A stretch of DNA of 64,000 nucleotides from Alsobacter sp045348435 (GTDB taxonomy: Bacteria; Pseudomonadota; Alphaproteobacteria; Rhizobiales; Beijerinckiaceae), in the NCBI RefSeq assembly GCF_045348435.1, contig NZ_CP157484.1:2294001-2358000 (forward strand), written 5' to 3'. The notes below the pieces were generated by a model. It had not been told where the DNA came from. It ran no database searches and saw nothing but the letters and a program-made list of their open reading frames with translations. Within the stretch, counting starts at the first letter, position 1. Each line of letters starts with the position of its first letter. Shown one piece after another: positions 34,249 through 43,657 of the stretch. A program made the position numbers and the translations under genes.

Positions 34249-36120
34249 ATGATAGGCTGCGCCGTGGTCACAAACGCTCGAATCAACGCTGGCCGGCGGC
34301 CGAGACGCCGTCCCTTCCAGACTCTCGCGCTGGGGTTTCTCGCCCTGTTCTGCGCCGGGGCGGTCGTCGCGGACCCGGCCTGGCCCCAACCGAGGCACGG
34401 CGTCGCCATGCATGGCGAACCGGCGCTGCCGCCCGGCTTCGCCGCCCTCCCCTATGTCAACCCGGACGCGCCCAAGGGCGGCCGCATCGTCTTCGGCGTG
34501 CAGGGCACGTTCGACACGCTGAACCCCTTTGCGGTCCGCGGCATCGCGGCCCAGGGCGTCGCGCCCCCGACGGCGCTCGTCTTCCAGGGCCTGATGGCGC
34601 GGTCCTTCGACGAGCCGTTCTCGCTCTATGGGCTGGTCGCCGAGACCATCGAGACGCCGGACGATCGCAGCTGGGTGCAGTTCCGGCTGAACCCCAAGGC
34701 CCGGTTCTCCGACGGCGTTCCGGTGACCGCGGCGGACGTGCTGTTCACCTTCAACCTGCTGAAGGAGAAGGGAAAGCCGAACTTCAGGAGCTGGTACGGG
34801 AAGGTCGCCAAGGCCGAAGCCCCGGACGACCGGACCGTGCGGTTCGACCTCGCCGGCGCGGACGACCGCGAACTGCCTCTGATCCTGGCCCTGATGCCGG
34901 TCTTCGCCCGCCACGCCATGAACCCGGAGACCTTCGAACAGACCAACCTCGCCCCGCCGGTCGGCACGGGGCCCTATGTGGTCGCCGCCGTGAAGCCCGG
35001 CGAGAGCGTCACCTATCGGCGCAACCCTGACTACTGGGCCAGGGACCTGCCCATCGCGCGCGGGCTGCACAACGCCGACGAGATCCGGTTCGACTATTTT
35101 CGCGACGCCAACAGCCTGTTCGAGGCCTTCAAGGGCGGCCTCTACGATGTGCGCGCGGAGGACAGCCCCACCCGCTGGGTCGGCGGCTATGATTTTCCCG
35201 CCGTCCGGGACGGCCGCGTGGTGAAGGACCCCGTTGCGGTGCATACGCCCAAGGGCATGAACGCGCTCGTCTTCAACACGCGCCGGCCGCTCTTCGCGGA
35301 TGTGAGGGTGCGCGAGGCGCTGGGGCTCCTCTTCGATTTCGACTGGGTGAACCGCAACCTCTTCGCCGGCGTCTATCGCCGCACGACGAGCTATTTCGAG
35401 GGCTCGGACCTCGCCTCGACGGGCCGCCCCGCCTCGGATGCGGAACGCAGCCTGCTGGCGCGCTTCCCCGGCGCGGTGCGCTCCGACATCCTGGACGGGC
35501 GCTGGGCCCCGGCGCAGGCCGACGGCAGCGGCCGCGACCGGGAGCAGGCCCGCCGGGCGCTCGCCCTTTTGGAGGAGGCCGGCTACGTCCTGCGCGACGG
35601 CGCGTTGCGGGACCGGCGCACGGGCGAGCCGTTCAGCTTCGAGTTCGTGTCCGCGAGCCGTGTCCAGGAGCGCCTCGCCCTCAACTTCGCGCAGGCGCTC
35701 CGGCGCATCGGCGTCGACATGCGCGTGCGGCTCGTCGACGACGTGCAGTACTGGCGCCGGCTGACGGCCTTCGATTTCGACATGATCCAGTTCACCTGGG
35801 GCGCCTCCCCCTCCCCCGGCAACGAGCAATATGGCCGCTGGGGAAGCCGGTCGGCGGATCGGTCGGGCTCGCTGAACTATGCGGGCGCGCGATCGCCCGC
35901 CATCGACGCCCTGATCGAGGCCATGCTGTCGGCGCGCGAGCGGCCGGATTTCGTCGACGCGACCCGCGCGCTGGACCGCGTCCTGCTGTCTCAGTTCTAC
36001 GTCGTGCCGCTCTTCAACCAGCCCGAACAGTGGATCGCCCACACGGCGGCCGTGAAACGGCCCGAACGGGCCTCGCTGTTCGGTTTTCTCCCCGAGACGC
36101 TCTGGCGAGAATCGCCCTGA
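34249..36120 (+). CDS. Family-5 extracellular solute-binding protein, YejA-like
   Basis: A 623-residue binding protein with an N-terminal signal sequence (basic RRPRRRPFQ, then LALGFLALFCAGAVVA). The mature start HGVAMHGEPALPPGFAALPY, followed by NPDAPKGGRIVFGVQGTFD, is the hallmark of the YejA/microcin C-type group. These proteins capture oligopeptides for YejBEF. No permease or ATPase genes adjoin it here, so it is an orphan or works with a system elsewhere. An ATG at 34249 and an in-frame GTG six codons on are both possible; neither has a clear ribosome binding site. Confidence 0.88.
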   Translation: MIGCAVVTNARINAGRRPRRRPFQTLALGFLALFCAGAVVADPAWPQPRHGVAMHGEPALPPGFAALPYVNPDAPKGGRIVFGVQGTFDTLNPFAVRGIAAQGVAPPTALVFQGLMARSFDEPFSLYGLVAETIETPDDRSWVQFRLNPKARFSDGVPVTAADVLFTFNLLKEKGKPNFRSWYGKVAKAEAPDDRTVRFDLAGADDRELPLILALMPVFARHAMNPETFEQTNLAPPVGTGPYVVAAVKPGESVTYRRNPDYWARDLPIARGLHNADEIRFDYFRDANSLFEAFKGGLYDVRAEDSPTRWVGGYDFPAVRDGRVVKDPVAVHTPKGMNALVFNTRRPLFADVRVREALGLLFDFDWVNRNLFAGVYRRTTSYFEGSDLASTGRPASDAERSLLARFPGAVRSDILDGRWAPAQADGSGRDREQARRALALLEEAGYVLRDGALRDRRTGEPFSFEFVSASRVQERLALNFAQALRRIGVDMRVRLVDDVQYWRRLTAFDFDMIQFTWGASPSPGNEQYGRWGSRSADRSGSLNYAGARSPAIDALIEAMLSARERPDFVDATRALDRVLLSQFYVVPLFNQPEQWIAHTAAVKRPERASLFGFLPETLWRESP

Positions 36121-36164
36121 CTCGGGCAAGGTGAACGCGCAACAGGATTTGTGCGAGCCGTGCG

Positions 36165-37427
36165 GTGAGCCACGCCATCGACATCGAAAGCGCCGCGACC
36201 GCGCCGTGGTCCGGGGTGACGCTCGTCGACCTGTTCCAGGGCAGCGCCAACCTCAACGGACAGGCCCTCGCCTTCGCCGAGCCGGTGACCAGTGGCGGGC
36301 GCATCACCCGCCGCACCTATGCGGAGGCCGCCGCCACCATCGACGGGCTGGTGCATCGGCTGGAGGAGATCGGCCTGGCCCGCGGCAGCCGCATCCTCGT
36401 CGCGCTAGGCGGCACGATCGAGGCGCCGCTGGCACTGCTCGCCATCCTCAAGGCGGGCTACGTTCCCTGCCTGCTCCCGGTCTGGCTGCAGCCTGAAACG
36501 CTGCTCGAGGCGCTCCAGGCCTCCGGCGCCAAGGCCATCGTGACCGTCGGCGCGCTCGGGCGCCTGCGTCCGGCCGAGATCATGCGCGCCGCCGCCGCCG
36601 CGCCGGACGGGCCGCGCTATGTGCTCGCTTTCGGCGACAGGCTGCCCGCGGGCGTGATCCCCCTCTCCGACACCCTCATCCGCAGCGTCGACACCGGCTT
36701 CCACATCCCGTTCGACGCGCCGGACGGCGCCCCCGCCCCCATCCTGACGCTCGACGTGCGGCCCTCCGGCGCGCGCTGGATCGAGCACGACCAGGAGGCG
36801 CTCGCCGCCGCCGCGCTGGGGATGGTCACCCAGTGCGGTCTGGGCTCGGCCGAGCCCATCCTGTCGACCCTGGCGCCGGTCAGCGCCGCCGCGCTCTGCA
36901 CCGGCCTCATCCCGGCGCTGCTGACGGGGGCGACGCTGCACCTGCATGGCGTCTTCGACGCCGCGACGCTGCTTCTGCAGCTCGGCATGATGGTCAAGCC
37001 GCATCTGGTCGCGCCAGCCGGGCTGGAGCAGTCCCTGCAGCAGGCCGGCCTGCTGGGGACCGAGACGCTCAGCTCCACCGTCTTGCTGCATCGCCCGCCG
37101 GCGCGCCTGGACCAGCGCGACAGGCTGCGCCGGCGCGAGTCCCCTGTCATCGACGCCGTCGCGCTCGGCGAACACGCCATGCTGCTCGGGGCGCGAACCA
37201 GCGAGGGCCTGCCCGGCCTCGCTCTGGACGCCGTGCGCCTGCCCGACGAACCTGACGGCGCCCTGATCCTGGAGGCCCGGGCCGGCCCGGGCGAGCGGAT
37301 CGAGGTCCGGGGCGCCGCCGTCAGCGGCTTCGAGGACGGCGGCGCCCGCACCGGCCTCGCCTGGATCCCGACCGGCCATGCGGTGCGCGCGGAACGCGGC
37401 CGCATCCTGCAGGTGGATCCCGCCTGA
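36165..37427 (+). CDS. Degenerate adenylate-forming (ANL superfamily)-like protein
   Basis: A 420-residue protein whose first 120 residues follow the N-terminal subdomain of acyl-CoA synthetases (TYAEAAATIDGLVHRLEEIG, then GSRILVALGGTIEAPLALLA and LKAGYVPCLLP). The Thr/Ser/Gly-rich ATP-binding loop expected near residue 200 is replaced by PSGARWIEHDQEALAA. No YGxTE motif is seen, and the catalytic C-terminal subdomain with its Lys is missing. It is therefore probably not an active ligase. The GTG at 36165 is the likely start. The reading frame is intact and not visibly decaying, so it may have a retained non-enzymatic role. Confidence 0.65.
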   Translation: MSHAIDIESAATAPWSGVTLVDLFQGSANLNGQALAFAEPVTSGGRITRRTYAEAAATIDGLVHRLEEIGLARGSRILVALGGTIEAPLALLAILKAGYVPCLLPVWLQPETLLEALQASGAKAIVTVGALGRLRPAEIMRAAAAAPDGPRYVLAFGDRLPAGVIPLSDTLIRSVDTGFHIPFDAPDGAPAPILTLDVRPSGARWIEHDQEALAAAALGMVTQCGLGSAEPILSTLAPVSAAALCTGLIPALLTGATLHLHGVFDAATLLLQLGMMVKPHLVAPAGLEQSLQQAGLLGTETLSSTVLLHRPPARLDQRDRLRRRESPVIDAVALGEHAMLLGARTSEGLPGLALDAVRLPDEPDGALILEARAGPGERIEVRGAAVSGFEDGGARTGLAWIPTGHAVRAERGRILQVDPA

Positions 37428-37513
37428 GCCCGGCGATTTGCCCTTTGCGCCGATCGCCCTAGCTTGCTGGCCAACACCCCGCGTCCGACAGGACGCGCAC
37501 ACGGGAGCGGCTC

Positions 37514-38245
37514 ATGTCACACGACCCCTTCGACTCCCACCGGGACGACCCGATCCGCCAGGCCGACAAGGCCGATGCGCAGGAGCCGGTCCCCGCCGTC
37601 GAGCCCGTCACCATCGACGTGGTCTCGGATGTCGTCTGCCCCTGGTGCTATGTCGGCAAGCGGCGCCTCGACAAGGCGCTGGAGATGCAGCCGGAGACGC
37701 CCGTGGTGGTGCGCTGGCGCCCCTTCCAGCTCGATCCGACGATCCCGGCCGGCGGTCACGACCGCAAGGAGTACATGACGCGCAAGTTCGGTGACCGGCT
37801 CGCCGAGGTCCATGCGCGCCTCGTCGAGATCGGTCGCGAGGAAGACATCCCCTTCGCCTTCGACGCGATCAGGCGCTCGCCCAACACGCTCGACGCGCAC
37901 CGGCTCATCCGCTGGTCTTGGACATGGGGCGTGCAGGGCGCGCTGGTGGAATCGCTGTTCAGCGCCTTCTTCGTCGAGGGCCTCGACATCGGCGACCTGG
38001 AGGTCCTGGCGGACCGCGCCGCGCTGGTCGGCATGGACCGCGAGGAGGCCGCCGACTTCCTGCGCTCGGCCGAGGCCGCCCCCGAGGTCCAGCGGGAGAT
38101 CGAGCAGGCCCAGCAGGTCGGCGTGCAGGGCGTGCCCTTCTTCATCTTCGCGGGCCGCTACGCCGCCTCCGGCGCCCAGCCCGCTGACGTCCTGGCCGGC
38201 GCCATCGCGCAAGCCTTCACGGCCGGCGAGGCCGACGAGGAGTAG
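37514..38245 (+). CDS. DsbA-family oxidoreductase, FrnE-like
   Basis: A 243-residue thioredoxin-fold protein with redox motif CPWC in DVVCPWCYVGKRRL (about residues 39-52) and no signal peptide, so it is probably cytoplasmic. FQLDPTIPAGGHDR, RLIRWSWTWGVQGALVE and a cis-Pro context in GVQGVPFFIFAGRYAASGAQ match the FrnE/2-hydroxychromene-isomerase-like group. Such proteins are thought to act as disulfide isomerases or oxidoreductases under oxidative stress. GGGAG lies before the ATG. It is convergent with mfd, 25 bp apart. Confidence 0.88.
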   Translation: MSHDPFDSHRDDPIRQADKADAQEPVPAVEPVTIDVVSDVVCPWCYVGKRRLDKALEMQPETPVVVRWRPFQLDPTIPAGGHDRKEYMTRKFGDRLAEVHARLVEIGREEDIPFAFDAIRRSPNTLDAHRLIRWSWTWGVQGALVESLFSAFFVEGLDIGDLEVLADRAALVGMDREEAADFLRSAEAAPEVQREIEQAQQVGVQGVPFFIFAGRYAASGAQPADVLAGAIAQAFTAGEADEE

Positions 38246-38270
38246 CGCCCCCTCCCCGCTCCGCAGCCCC

Positions 38271-41200
38271 TCACGCCGCCTTCTTGGTCTCGGCGATGCG
38301 CGCCAGGTTGCGCAGGATGGTGGCGGCGCCCTTCAGGCGCTCCTCGGCGTCGTCGAAATCGCGGATGAACACGATGCGCATGTCGGGGCGCACCTTGGCC
38401 AGCGAGCCCTGCTCGCCGACATAGCGCACGAGGCCTTCCGGGTTGGCGAAGGCGTTGTCGCGGAAGCTCAGGATCAGGCCCTTGGGCCCGGCGTCGACCT
38501 TTTCGACATTGGCCCGGCGGCACAGGGCCTTGATGCCCACGATGGCGAGCAGCTGCTTCACCTCGTCGGGCAACGGCCCGAACCGGTCGATCAGCTCCGC
38601 CCCGAAGCCCTCGATCTCCTGGTCCGTGTCCAGCGTCGACAGGCGCTTGTAGAGCCCCAGCCGCAGGTGCAGGTCCGGCACGTAATGCTCCGGGATCATC
38701 ACCGGGGTGCCGATGGTGATGCTGGGCGACCAGCGGCCGTCCTCGATGTCCTCGTCCGTGACGCCGGCCTTGAGCTGGGCCACCGCCTCCTCCAGCATCT
38801 GCTGGTAGAGCTCGTAGCCCACCTCCTTGATGTGGCCCGACTGCTCGTCGCCGAGCAGGTTGCCCGCCCCGCGGATGTCGAGATCGTGGCTGGCGAGCTG
38901 GAAGCCCGCGCCCAAGGTGTCGAGCGACTGCAGCACCTTGAGCCTGCGCTCCGCCTGCACCGTGAGGGTGCGGTTGGCCGGTACGGTGAACAGCGCATAG
39001 GCGCGCGTCTTGCCGCGCCCCACCCGGCCGCGCAGCTGATAGAGCTGCCCCAGCCCGAACATGTCCGCCCGGTGCACGATGAGGGTGTTTGCGGTCGGGA
39101 TGTCGAGGCCGGACTCCACGATAGCCGTGGAGAGCAGCACGTCGTATTTGCCTTCGTAGAAGGCCGTCATGACGTCCTCGAGCTCCGTCGCGGCCATCTG
39201 GCCATGCGCGATGGCGACCTTGGCCTCCGGGACCTCAGCGGCCAGGAAGGCGCGGGCCTCCGCGATGTCCTCGATGCGGGGGCAGACATAGAAGCTCTGG
39301 CCGCCGCGATACCGTTCGCGCAGCAGCGCCTCACGGATCAGCAGCGGGTCGAACGGGGTCACGAAGGTGCGCACCGCCAGGCGGTCCACCGGCGGCGTGG
39401 CGATGATCGAGAGCTCCCGGACGCCCGTGAGGGCGAGCTGCAGCGTGCGCGGGATCGGGGTGGCCGAGAGCGTCAGTACATGCACCTCGGCCCTGAGGTC
39501 CTTCAGGCGCTCCTTGTGGGCGACGCCGAAATGCTGCTCCTCGTCGACGATCAGCAGGGCCAGGTCCCGGAACTGGATCGCCTTGCCCAGCAGCGCGTGG
39601 GTGCCGACCACGATGTCGATGTCGCCGCTGGCGATCCCCGCCTTGACGGCCTTCATCTCGGCCGCCGGCACGAAGCGCGAGGCCTGGGCCACCTTCACGG
39701 GCAGGCCGTGGAAGCGCTCGGCGAAGGTCTTGTAGTGCTGGCGCGCCAGCAGCGTGGTGGGCACCACGACGGCGACCTGCCGGCCGGCCATAGCGGCCGC
39801 GAAGGCGGCCCGCAGGGCCACCTCGGTCTTGCCGAAGCCCACGTCGCCGCAGATCAGCCGGTCCATCGGCCGGCCCGACCCGAGATCGTCGAGCACCGAG
39901 TCGATGGCGTTCTGCTGGTCCTCGGTCTCGTCATAGGGGAAGCGGGCGGCGAACTCGTCATAGACGCCGTCCGGCGCGACGAGGCGCGGGGCCTCCTTCA
40001 GCGCCCGGGCCGCCGCGATCTTGATGAGCGCATGCGCCATCTCGCGGATGCGCTGCTTGAGCTTGGCCTTGCGGGCCTGCCATCCGCCGCCGCCCAGGCG
40101 GTCGAGCGCCACCTCGGTGTCCTCCGAGCCGTAGCGCGACAGGAGCTCGATGTTCTCCACCGGCAGGAACAGCTTGGTGTCGCCGGCGTAATGGATCTCC
40201 AGGCAGTCATGCGGCGCCCCGGCGGCGTCGATCGATTTCAGCCCGACGAAGCGGCCGATGCCGTGGTCGACATGCACCACGAGGTCGCCCTGCGTCAGGC
40301 TGCCGACCTCCGCCAGCATGTCCTGCGGGCGCTTGGACCGCCGCGACTTGCGCACCAGCCGGTCGCCCAGGATGTCCTGCTCGGCGACGACCGCGAAGTC
40401 CTCGGTCTCGAAGCCTGCCTCCATGCCCCAGACCGCCAGCGTGGCGACGTTGCGCGGCTGCGCCATGGCGTGCGCCAGGACCTGCACGGAGACCGCGCCC
40501 TTCAGTCCGTGGTCGCCCAGCACATGGGCCAGGCGCTCGCGCGAGCCCTCCGACCAGGCGGAGAGGATCACCCGCTTGCCGTCCTGCTGCAGCGCGCGGA
40601 CATGGGCGACGGTCGCGTCGAACACATTGGCGGCGCCGCTCTCGCCCTCATGGGCCCGCTCGGCCGAGAAGCTGCGTCCCTGCCGCCCGCCCATGTCCAG
40701 AACGGCCCTCCCCGCGCCTTCAGGCTGGGCGAAGGGGGTGAAGCGCGTCACCGCGGCGTCGGAGAGCGCGGCCGCCCATTCCTGGGGCGTCAGGTAGAGC
40801 ATCTCCGGCGGCAGCGGCTTGTAGGGCGGGCCGGACGGCGCGCCCGGCTGGCGCGACTTGTCCAGCACGGCCCTGCGGGCGTCGTAATAGTCCTGAACCT
40901 GCGCCAGTCGCTCGCCCGCGGCGTCGTCGGCGTTGTGGTCGAGCAGCACGGGCGCGCCGCCCAGATAGTCGAACAGCGTGTCCAGCTTTTCGTGGAACAG
41001 CGGCAGCCAGTGCTCCAGCCCGGGATGGCGGCGCCCCTCGCTGACGGCCTCGTAGAGCATGTCGTCGCGCGTGGCGGCGCCGAACAGCGACAGGTAGTTC
41101 TGCCGAAAGCGCCGAATGTTCTCCGTCGTCAGCTGGACCTCGCTCATCGGCACGAGATCGAGCGCCCGGAGCTGGCCGGTGGTGCGCTGGGTCTCCGGGT

Positions 41201-41837
41201 CGAAGGCCCGGATGCTCTCCAGCGTGTCGCCGAAGAAGTCGAGCCGCACCGGCGCGGGCAGGCCCGGCGCATAGAGGTCGATGATGCCGCCGCGCACCGC
41301 GTATTCGCCGGTCTCGCGCACCGTGGAGGTGCGCTGGAACCCGTTGGTCTCCAGCCAGCCGGCCAGGGCCGTGGTGTCGACCATGTTGCCGGGCGCGGCG
41401 GAGAAGGATTCCGCCCCGATCCGCCGCATCTGCGGCACGCGCTGCACCATCGAGTTGATCGTGGTGGTGAGGATGCGCGGCTTGTCCTCGCCCGAGCGCG
41501 AGCGCGCCAGCCGGGCCAGCACGGTCATCCGCTTGGCCGCGACGGCGGCGTTCGGCGACACGCGGTCATAGGGCTGGCAGTCCCAGGCCGGGAGCGACAG
41601 CACCTCGATCTCGGGCGCGACGAAGGCCAGGCCGTTCTCCAGCAGCGCCTGCCGCTGGCCGTCGCGCGCCACATAGACGAGCACGGCCGGCCGCTCCGGC
41701 CCCTTGCGGGCCAGCACCCGCGCCAGATCGGCCACCACCATCGCGTCGAGCCCGTCCGGCACGGAGGACAGGATGAGGCTCTGGCCCGACCCGATGAGGT
41801 CGGCGAGGCGGTCGGCGGGGCGTTGCGGCTTGGCCAT
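38271..41837 (-). CDS. mfd: Transcription-repair coupling factor
   Basis: A 1188-residue Mfd of normal length. In order: a UvrB-homology region (LILSSVPDGLDAMVVADLAR onward), the RNA-polymerase-interacting domain (LVVHVDHGIGRFVGLKSID near 500), and the translocase with Walker A GDVGFGKTEVA near 665, Walker B VDEEQHFG near 765 and SATPIPRTLQLAL near 795. The RecG-like helicase motif QLRGRVGRGKTRAYA is near 930, and the C-terminal TRCF domain (RADMFGLGQLYQ precedes it) follows. It removes stalled RNA polymerase and recruits UvrA. The long open frame on the opposite strand is a composition artefact. Confidence 0.97.
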   Translation of the reverse strand: MAKPQRPADRLADLIGSGQSLILSSVPDGLDAMVVADLARVLARKGPERPAVLVYVARDGQRQALLENGLAFVAPEIEVLSLPAWDCQPYDRVSPNAAVAAKRMTVLARLARSRSGEDKPRILTTTINSMVQRVPQMRRIGAESFSAAPGNMVDTTALAGWLETNGFQRTSTVRETGEYAVRGGIIDLYAPGLPAPVRLDFFGDTLESIRAFDPETQRTTGQLRALDLVPMSEVQLTTENIRRFRQNYLSLFGAATRDDMLYEAVSEGRRHPGLEHWLPLFHEKLDTLFDYLGGAPVLLDHNADDAAGERLAQVQDYYDARRAVLDKSRQPGAPSGPPYKPLPPEMLYLTPQEWAAALSDAAVTRFTPFAQPEGAGRAVLDMGGRQGRSFSAERAHEGESGAANVFDATVAHVRALQQDGKRVILSAWSEGSRERLAHVLGDHGLKGAVSVQVLAHAMAQPRNVATLAVWGMEAGFETEDFAVVAEQDILGDRLVRKSRRSKRPQDMLAEVGSLTQGDLVVHVDHGIGRFVGLKSIDAAGAPHDCLEIHYAGDTKLFLPVENIELLSRYGSEDTEVALDRLGGGGWQARKAKLKQRIREMAHALIKIAAARALKEAPRLVAPDGVYDEFAARFPYDETEDQQNAIDSVLDDLGSGRPMDRLICGDVGFGKTEVALRAAFAAAMAGRQVAVVVPTTLLARQHYKTFAERFHGLPVKVAQASRFVPAAEMKAVKAGIASGDIDIVVGTHALLGKAIQFRDLALLIVDEEQHFGVAHKERLKDLRAEVHVLTLSATPIPRTLQLALTGVRELSIIATPPVDRLAVRTFVTPFDPLLIREALLRERYRGGQSFYVCPRIEDIAEARAFLAAEVPEAKVAIAHGQMAATELEDVMTAFYEGKYDVLLSTAIVESGLDIPTANTLIVHRADMFGLGQLYQLRGRVGRGKTRAYALFTVPANRTLTVQAERRLKVLQSLDTLGAGFQLASHDLDIRGAGNLLGDEQSGHIKEVGYELYQQMLEEAVAQLKAGVTDEDIEDGRWSPSITIGTPVMIPEHYVPDLHLRLGLYKRLSTLDTDQEIEGFGAELIDRFGPLPDEVKQLLAIVGIKALCRRANVEKVDAGPKGLILSFRDNAFANPEGLVRYVGEQGSLAKVRPDMRIVFIRDFDDAEERLKGAATILRNLARIAETKKAA

Positions 41838-41969
41838 GGCGGAGCTTGCGGTTCCAATGCGAAGAGACCCGGACCCCGTTTTCGGGCCCGGGCGAAGAAG
41901 GTCAAGACCGCCGGGCGACGTCCGGCTGGGTCCGAGGCGGGCCCGGGGGCCCGCGCTCCGGGCTGGGCC

Positions 41970-43640
41970 TTACACCATCACCACATGCACGTGGCAGGTC
42001 GGCTTCTTGCCCCAGGCCTCGCCCACGGCGGCGCGGACGGCCCGCTCGATGGCGTTCTCGACGAGATCCGCGTCGCGCCGGCGCTGCTTGGGCAGGCCCC
42101 GCAGGACGTTGATGATGGCGTCGTCGATGACGTCCTCGAAGGGCTCGCCGGAACGCGTCTTCTGCGGCAGGCCGGTGATCTCGAACGCCGGGTCGCCGAC
42201 GAGGTCGCCGCGGCCGTCCAACGCCAGCGCGATCGAGACCACGCCCGCGAAGGCGAGGCGCCGGCGCTCCTGCACGGTCGACTCGCCCGCGCTGATCAGA
42301 AGGTCGCCGTCCTTGTAGAGCTTGCCGTAGGTGACCTCGTCGATGACGCCCGGCTTGCCCGGACCGAGCAGCACCATGTCGCCGTCCTTGGCGATCACCA
42401 CGTTCGGCACGCCGAGCGACCGCGCCAGCTTGGCGTGCTCGTCGATGTGCAGCGCCTCGCCATGCACCGGAACGGCGACCCTCGGGCGCACCCACTCATA
42501 CATCCGCTCCATCTCGCCGCGGCGGGGATGGCCGGAGACATGGACCATGTGGGTCCGGTCGGTCAGCACCTCCACCCCGCTGCGGATGAGCGAGTTGACG
42601 ATCCGCCCGACCGCCTTCTCGTTGCCCGGGATGGTGCGCGACGACAGGATCACGAGGTCGCCGGAGGCGAGCGCCACGTCCGGATGCTGGTCTTCCGCGA
42701 CGCGGGCCAGCGCGGCGCGGGGCTCGCCCTGGCTGCCGGTCAGCAACGCCACCACCTTGTCGCGCGGCAGGGAGCCATAGGCGTCCGTGCCGCGGAACGG
42801 CCTGACCCCGTCCAGATAGCCGCAATCCTCCGCGACCTGGATCACCCGGTCCATGGCCCGGCCGATGGCGATGCATTCGCGGCCATTGGCGGCGGCGGCC
42901 TCCGCGACGGCCCGGATGCGCGACACGTTGGAGGCGAAGGTCGTCACCGCGACGCGGTTCTTGGCCTGCCCGATGATCTCGGTCAGCGTCTTGGCCACGT
43001 CCGCCTCCGAGGGGCTCTCGCCGCCCCGGATAACGTTGGTGCTGTCGCAGATCATCGCCAGCACGCCCTCGTCGCCGAGTTCGCGCAGGCGCTTCTCGTC
43101 CGTCACCCAGCCTGCGCCGGGCGTGGGATCGATCTTCCAGTCGCCGGTGTGCAGCACCAGGCCGGCCGGGCTGCGGATCGCCAGGGCGCAGGATTCCGGG
43201 ATGGAGTGCGCCATGCCGACGAACTCGACCTCGAACGGTCCCATCTGCACCCGGCTGCCGCGCTCCACCACGTTCATCGGGATCTTGCGCGCGCCCTGCT
43301 CGTTGAACCGCCGCACTTCCAGGAGGTTCGCGGCGAACTTGGTCGCGTAGACCGGGGCCTGCAGCCGGGGCCACAGGTCCGTGAGCGCGCCGATATGGTC
43401 CTCATGGGCGTGAGTGATGATGATGCCCATGAGGTCGTTGCGGTTCGCTTCCAGGAAGCGGATGTCGGGCATCAGCAGGTCGATGCCCGGCAGGTCGTCG
43501 CCCGCGAAGGCGACGCCGCAATCCACCATGATCCACTTGCGGCGGCCCTTCGGTCCGAAGCCGTAAAGCGCGGCGTTCATTCCGATCTCGCCCAATCCGC
43601 CCAGCGGCACGAAGACGAGTTCGTCGTCGCCCAACGCCAT
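41970..43640 (-). CDS. rnj: Ribonuclease J
   Basis: A 556-residue MBL/beta-CASP ribonuclease. It begins LVFVPLGGLGEIGMNAALYG. The zinc-binding motif THAHEDHIGAL is near residue 82, followed by VLHTGDWKIDPTPG near 165. The beta-CASP region includes CDSTNVIRGGESPSE and TGSQGEPRAALARVA near 305. VHVSGHPRRGEMERMYEW and PVHGEALHIDEHAKLA come near 370-400. It performs 5'-end-dependent mRNA and rRNA decay or maturation. It lies 17 bp after birA on the same strand, continuing the nuo-birA-rnj order found in Hyphomicrobiales. Confidence 0.96.
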   Translation of the reverse strand: MALGDDELVFVPLGGLGEIGMNAALYGFGPKGRRKWIMVDCGVAFAGDDLPGIDLLMPDIRFLEANRNDLMGIIITHAHEDHIGALTDLWPRLQAPVYATKFAANLLEVRRFNEQGARKIPMNVVERGSRVQMGPFEVEFVGMAHSIPESCALAIRSPAGLVLHTGDWKIDPTPGAGWVTDEKRLRELGDEGVLAMICDSTNVIRGGESPSEADVAKTLTEIIGQAKNRVAVTTFASNVSRIRAVAEAAAANGRECIAIGRAMDRVIQVAEDCGYLDGVRPFRGTDAYGSLPRDKVVALLTGSQGEPRAALARVAEDQHPDVALASGDLVILSSRTIPGNEKAVGRIVNSLIRSGVEVLTDRTHMVHVSGHPRRGEMERMYEWVRPRVAVPVHGEALHIDEHAKLARSLGVPNVVIAKDGDMVLLGPGKPGVIDEVTYGKLYKDGDLLISAGESTVQERRRLAFAGVVSIALALDGRGDLVGDPAFEITGLPQKTRSGEPFEDVIDDAIINVLRGLPKQRRRDADLVENAIERAVRAAVGEAWGKKPTCHVHVVMV

Positions 43641-43657
43641 CCGTTATCCTCTCTGTC

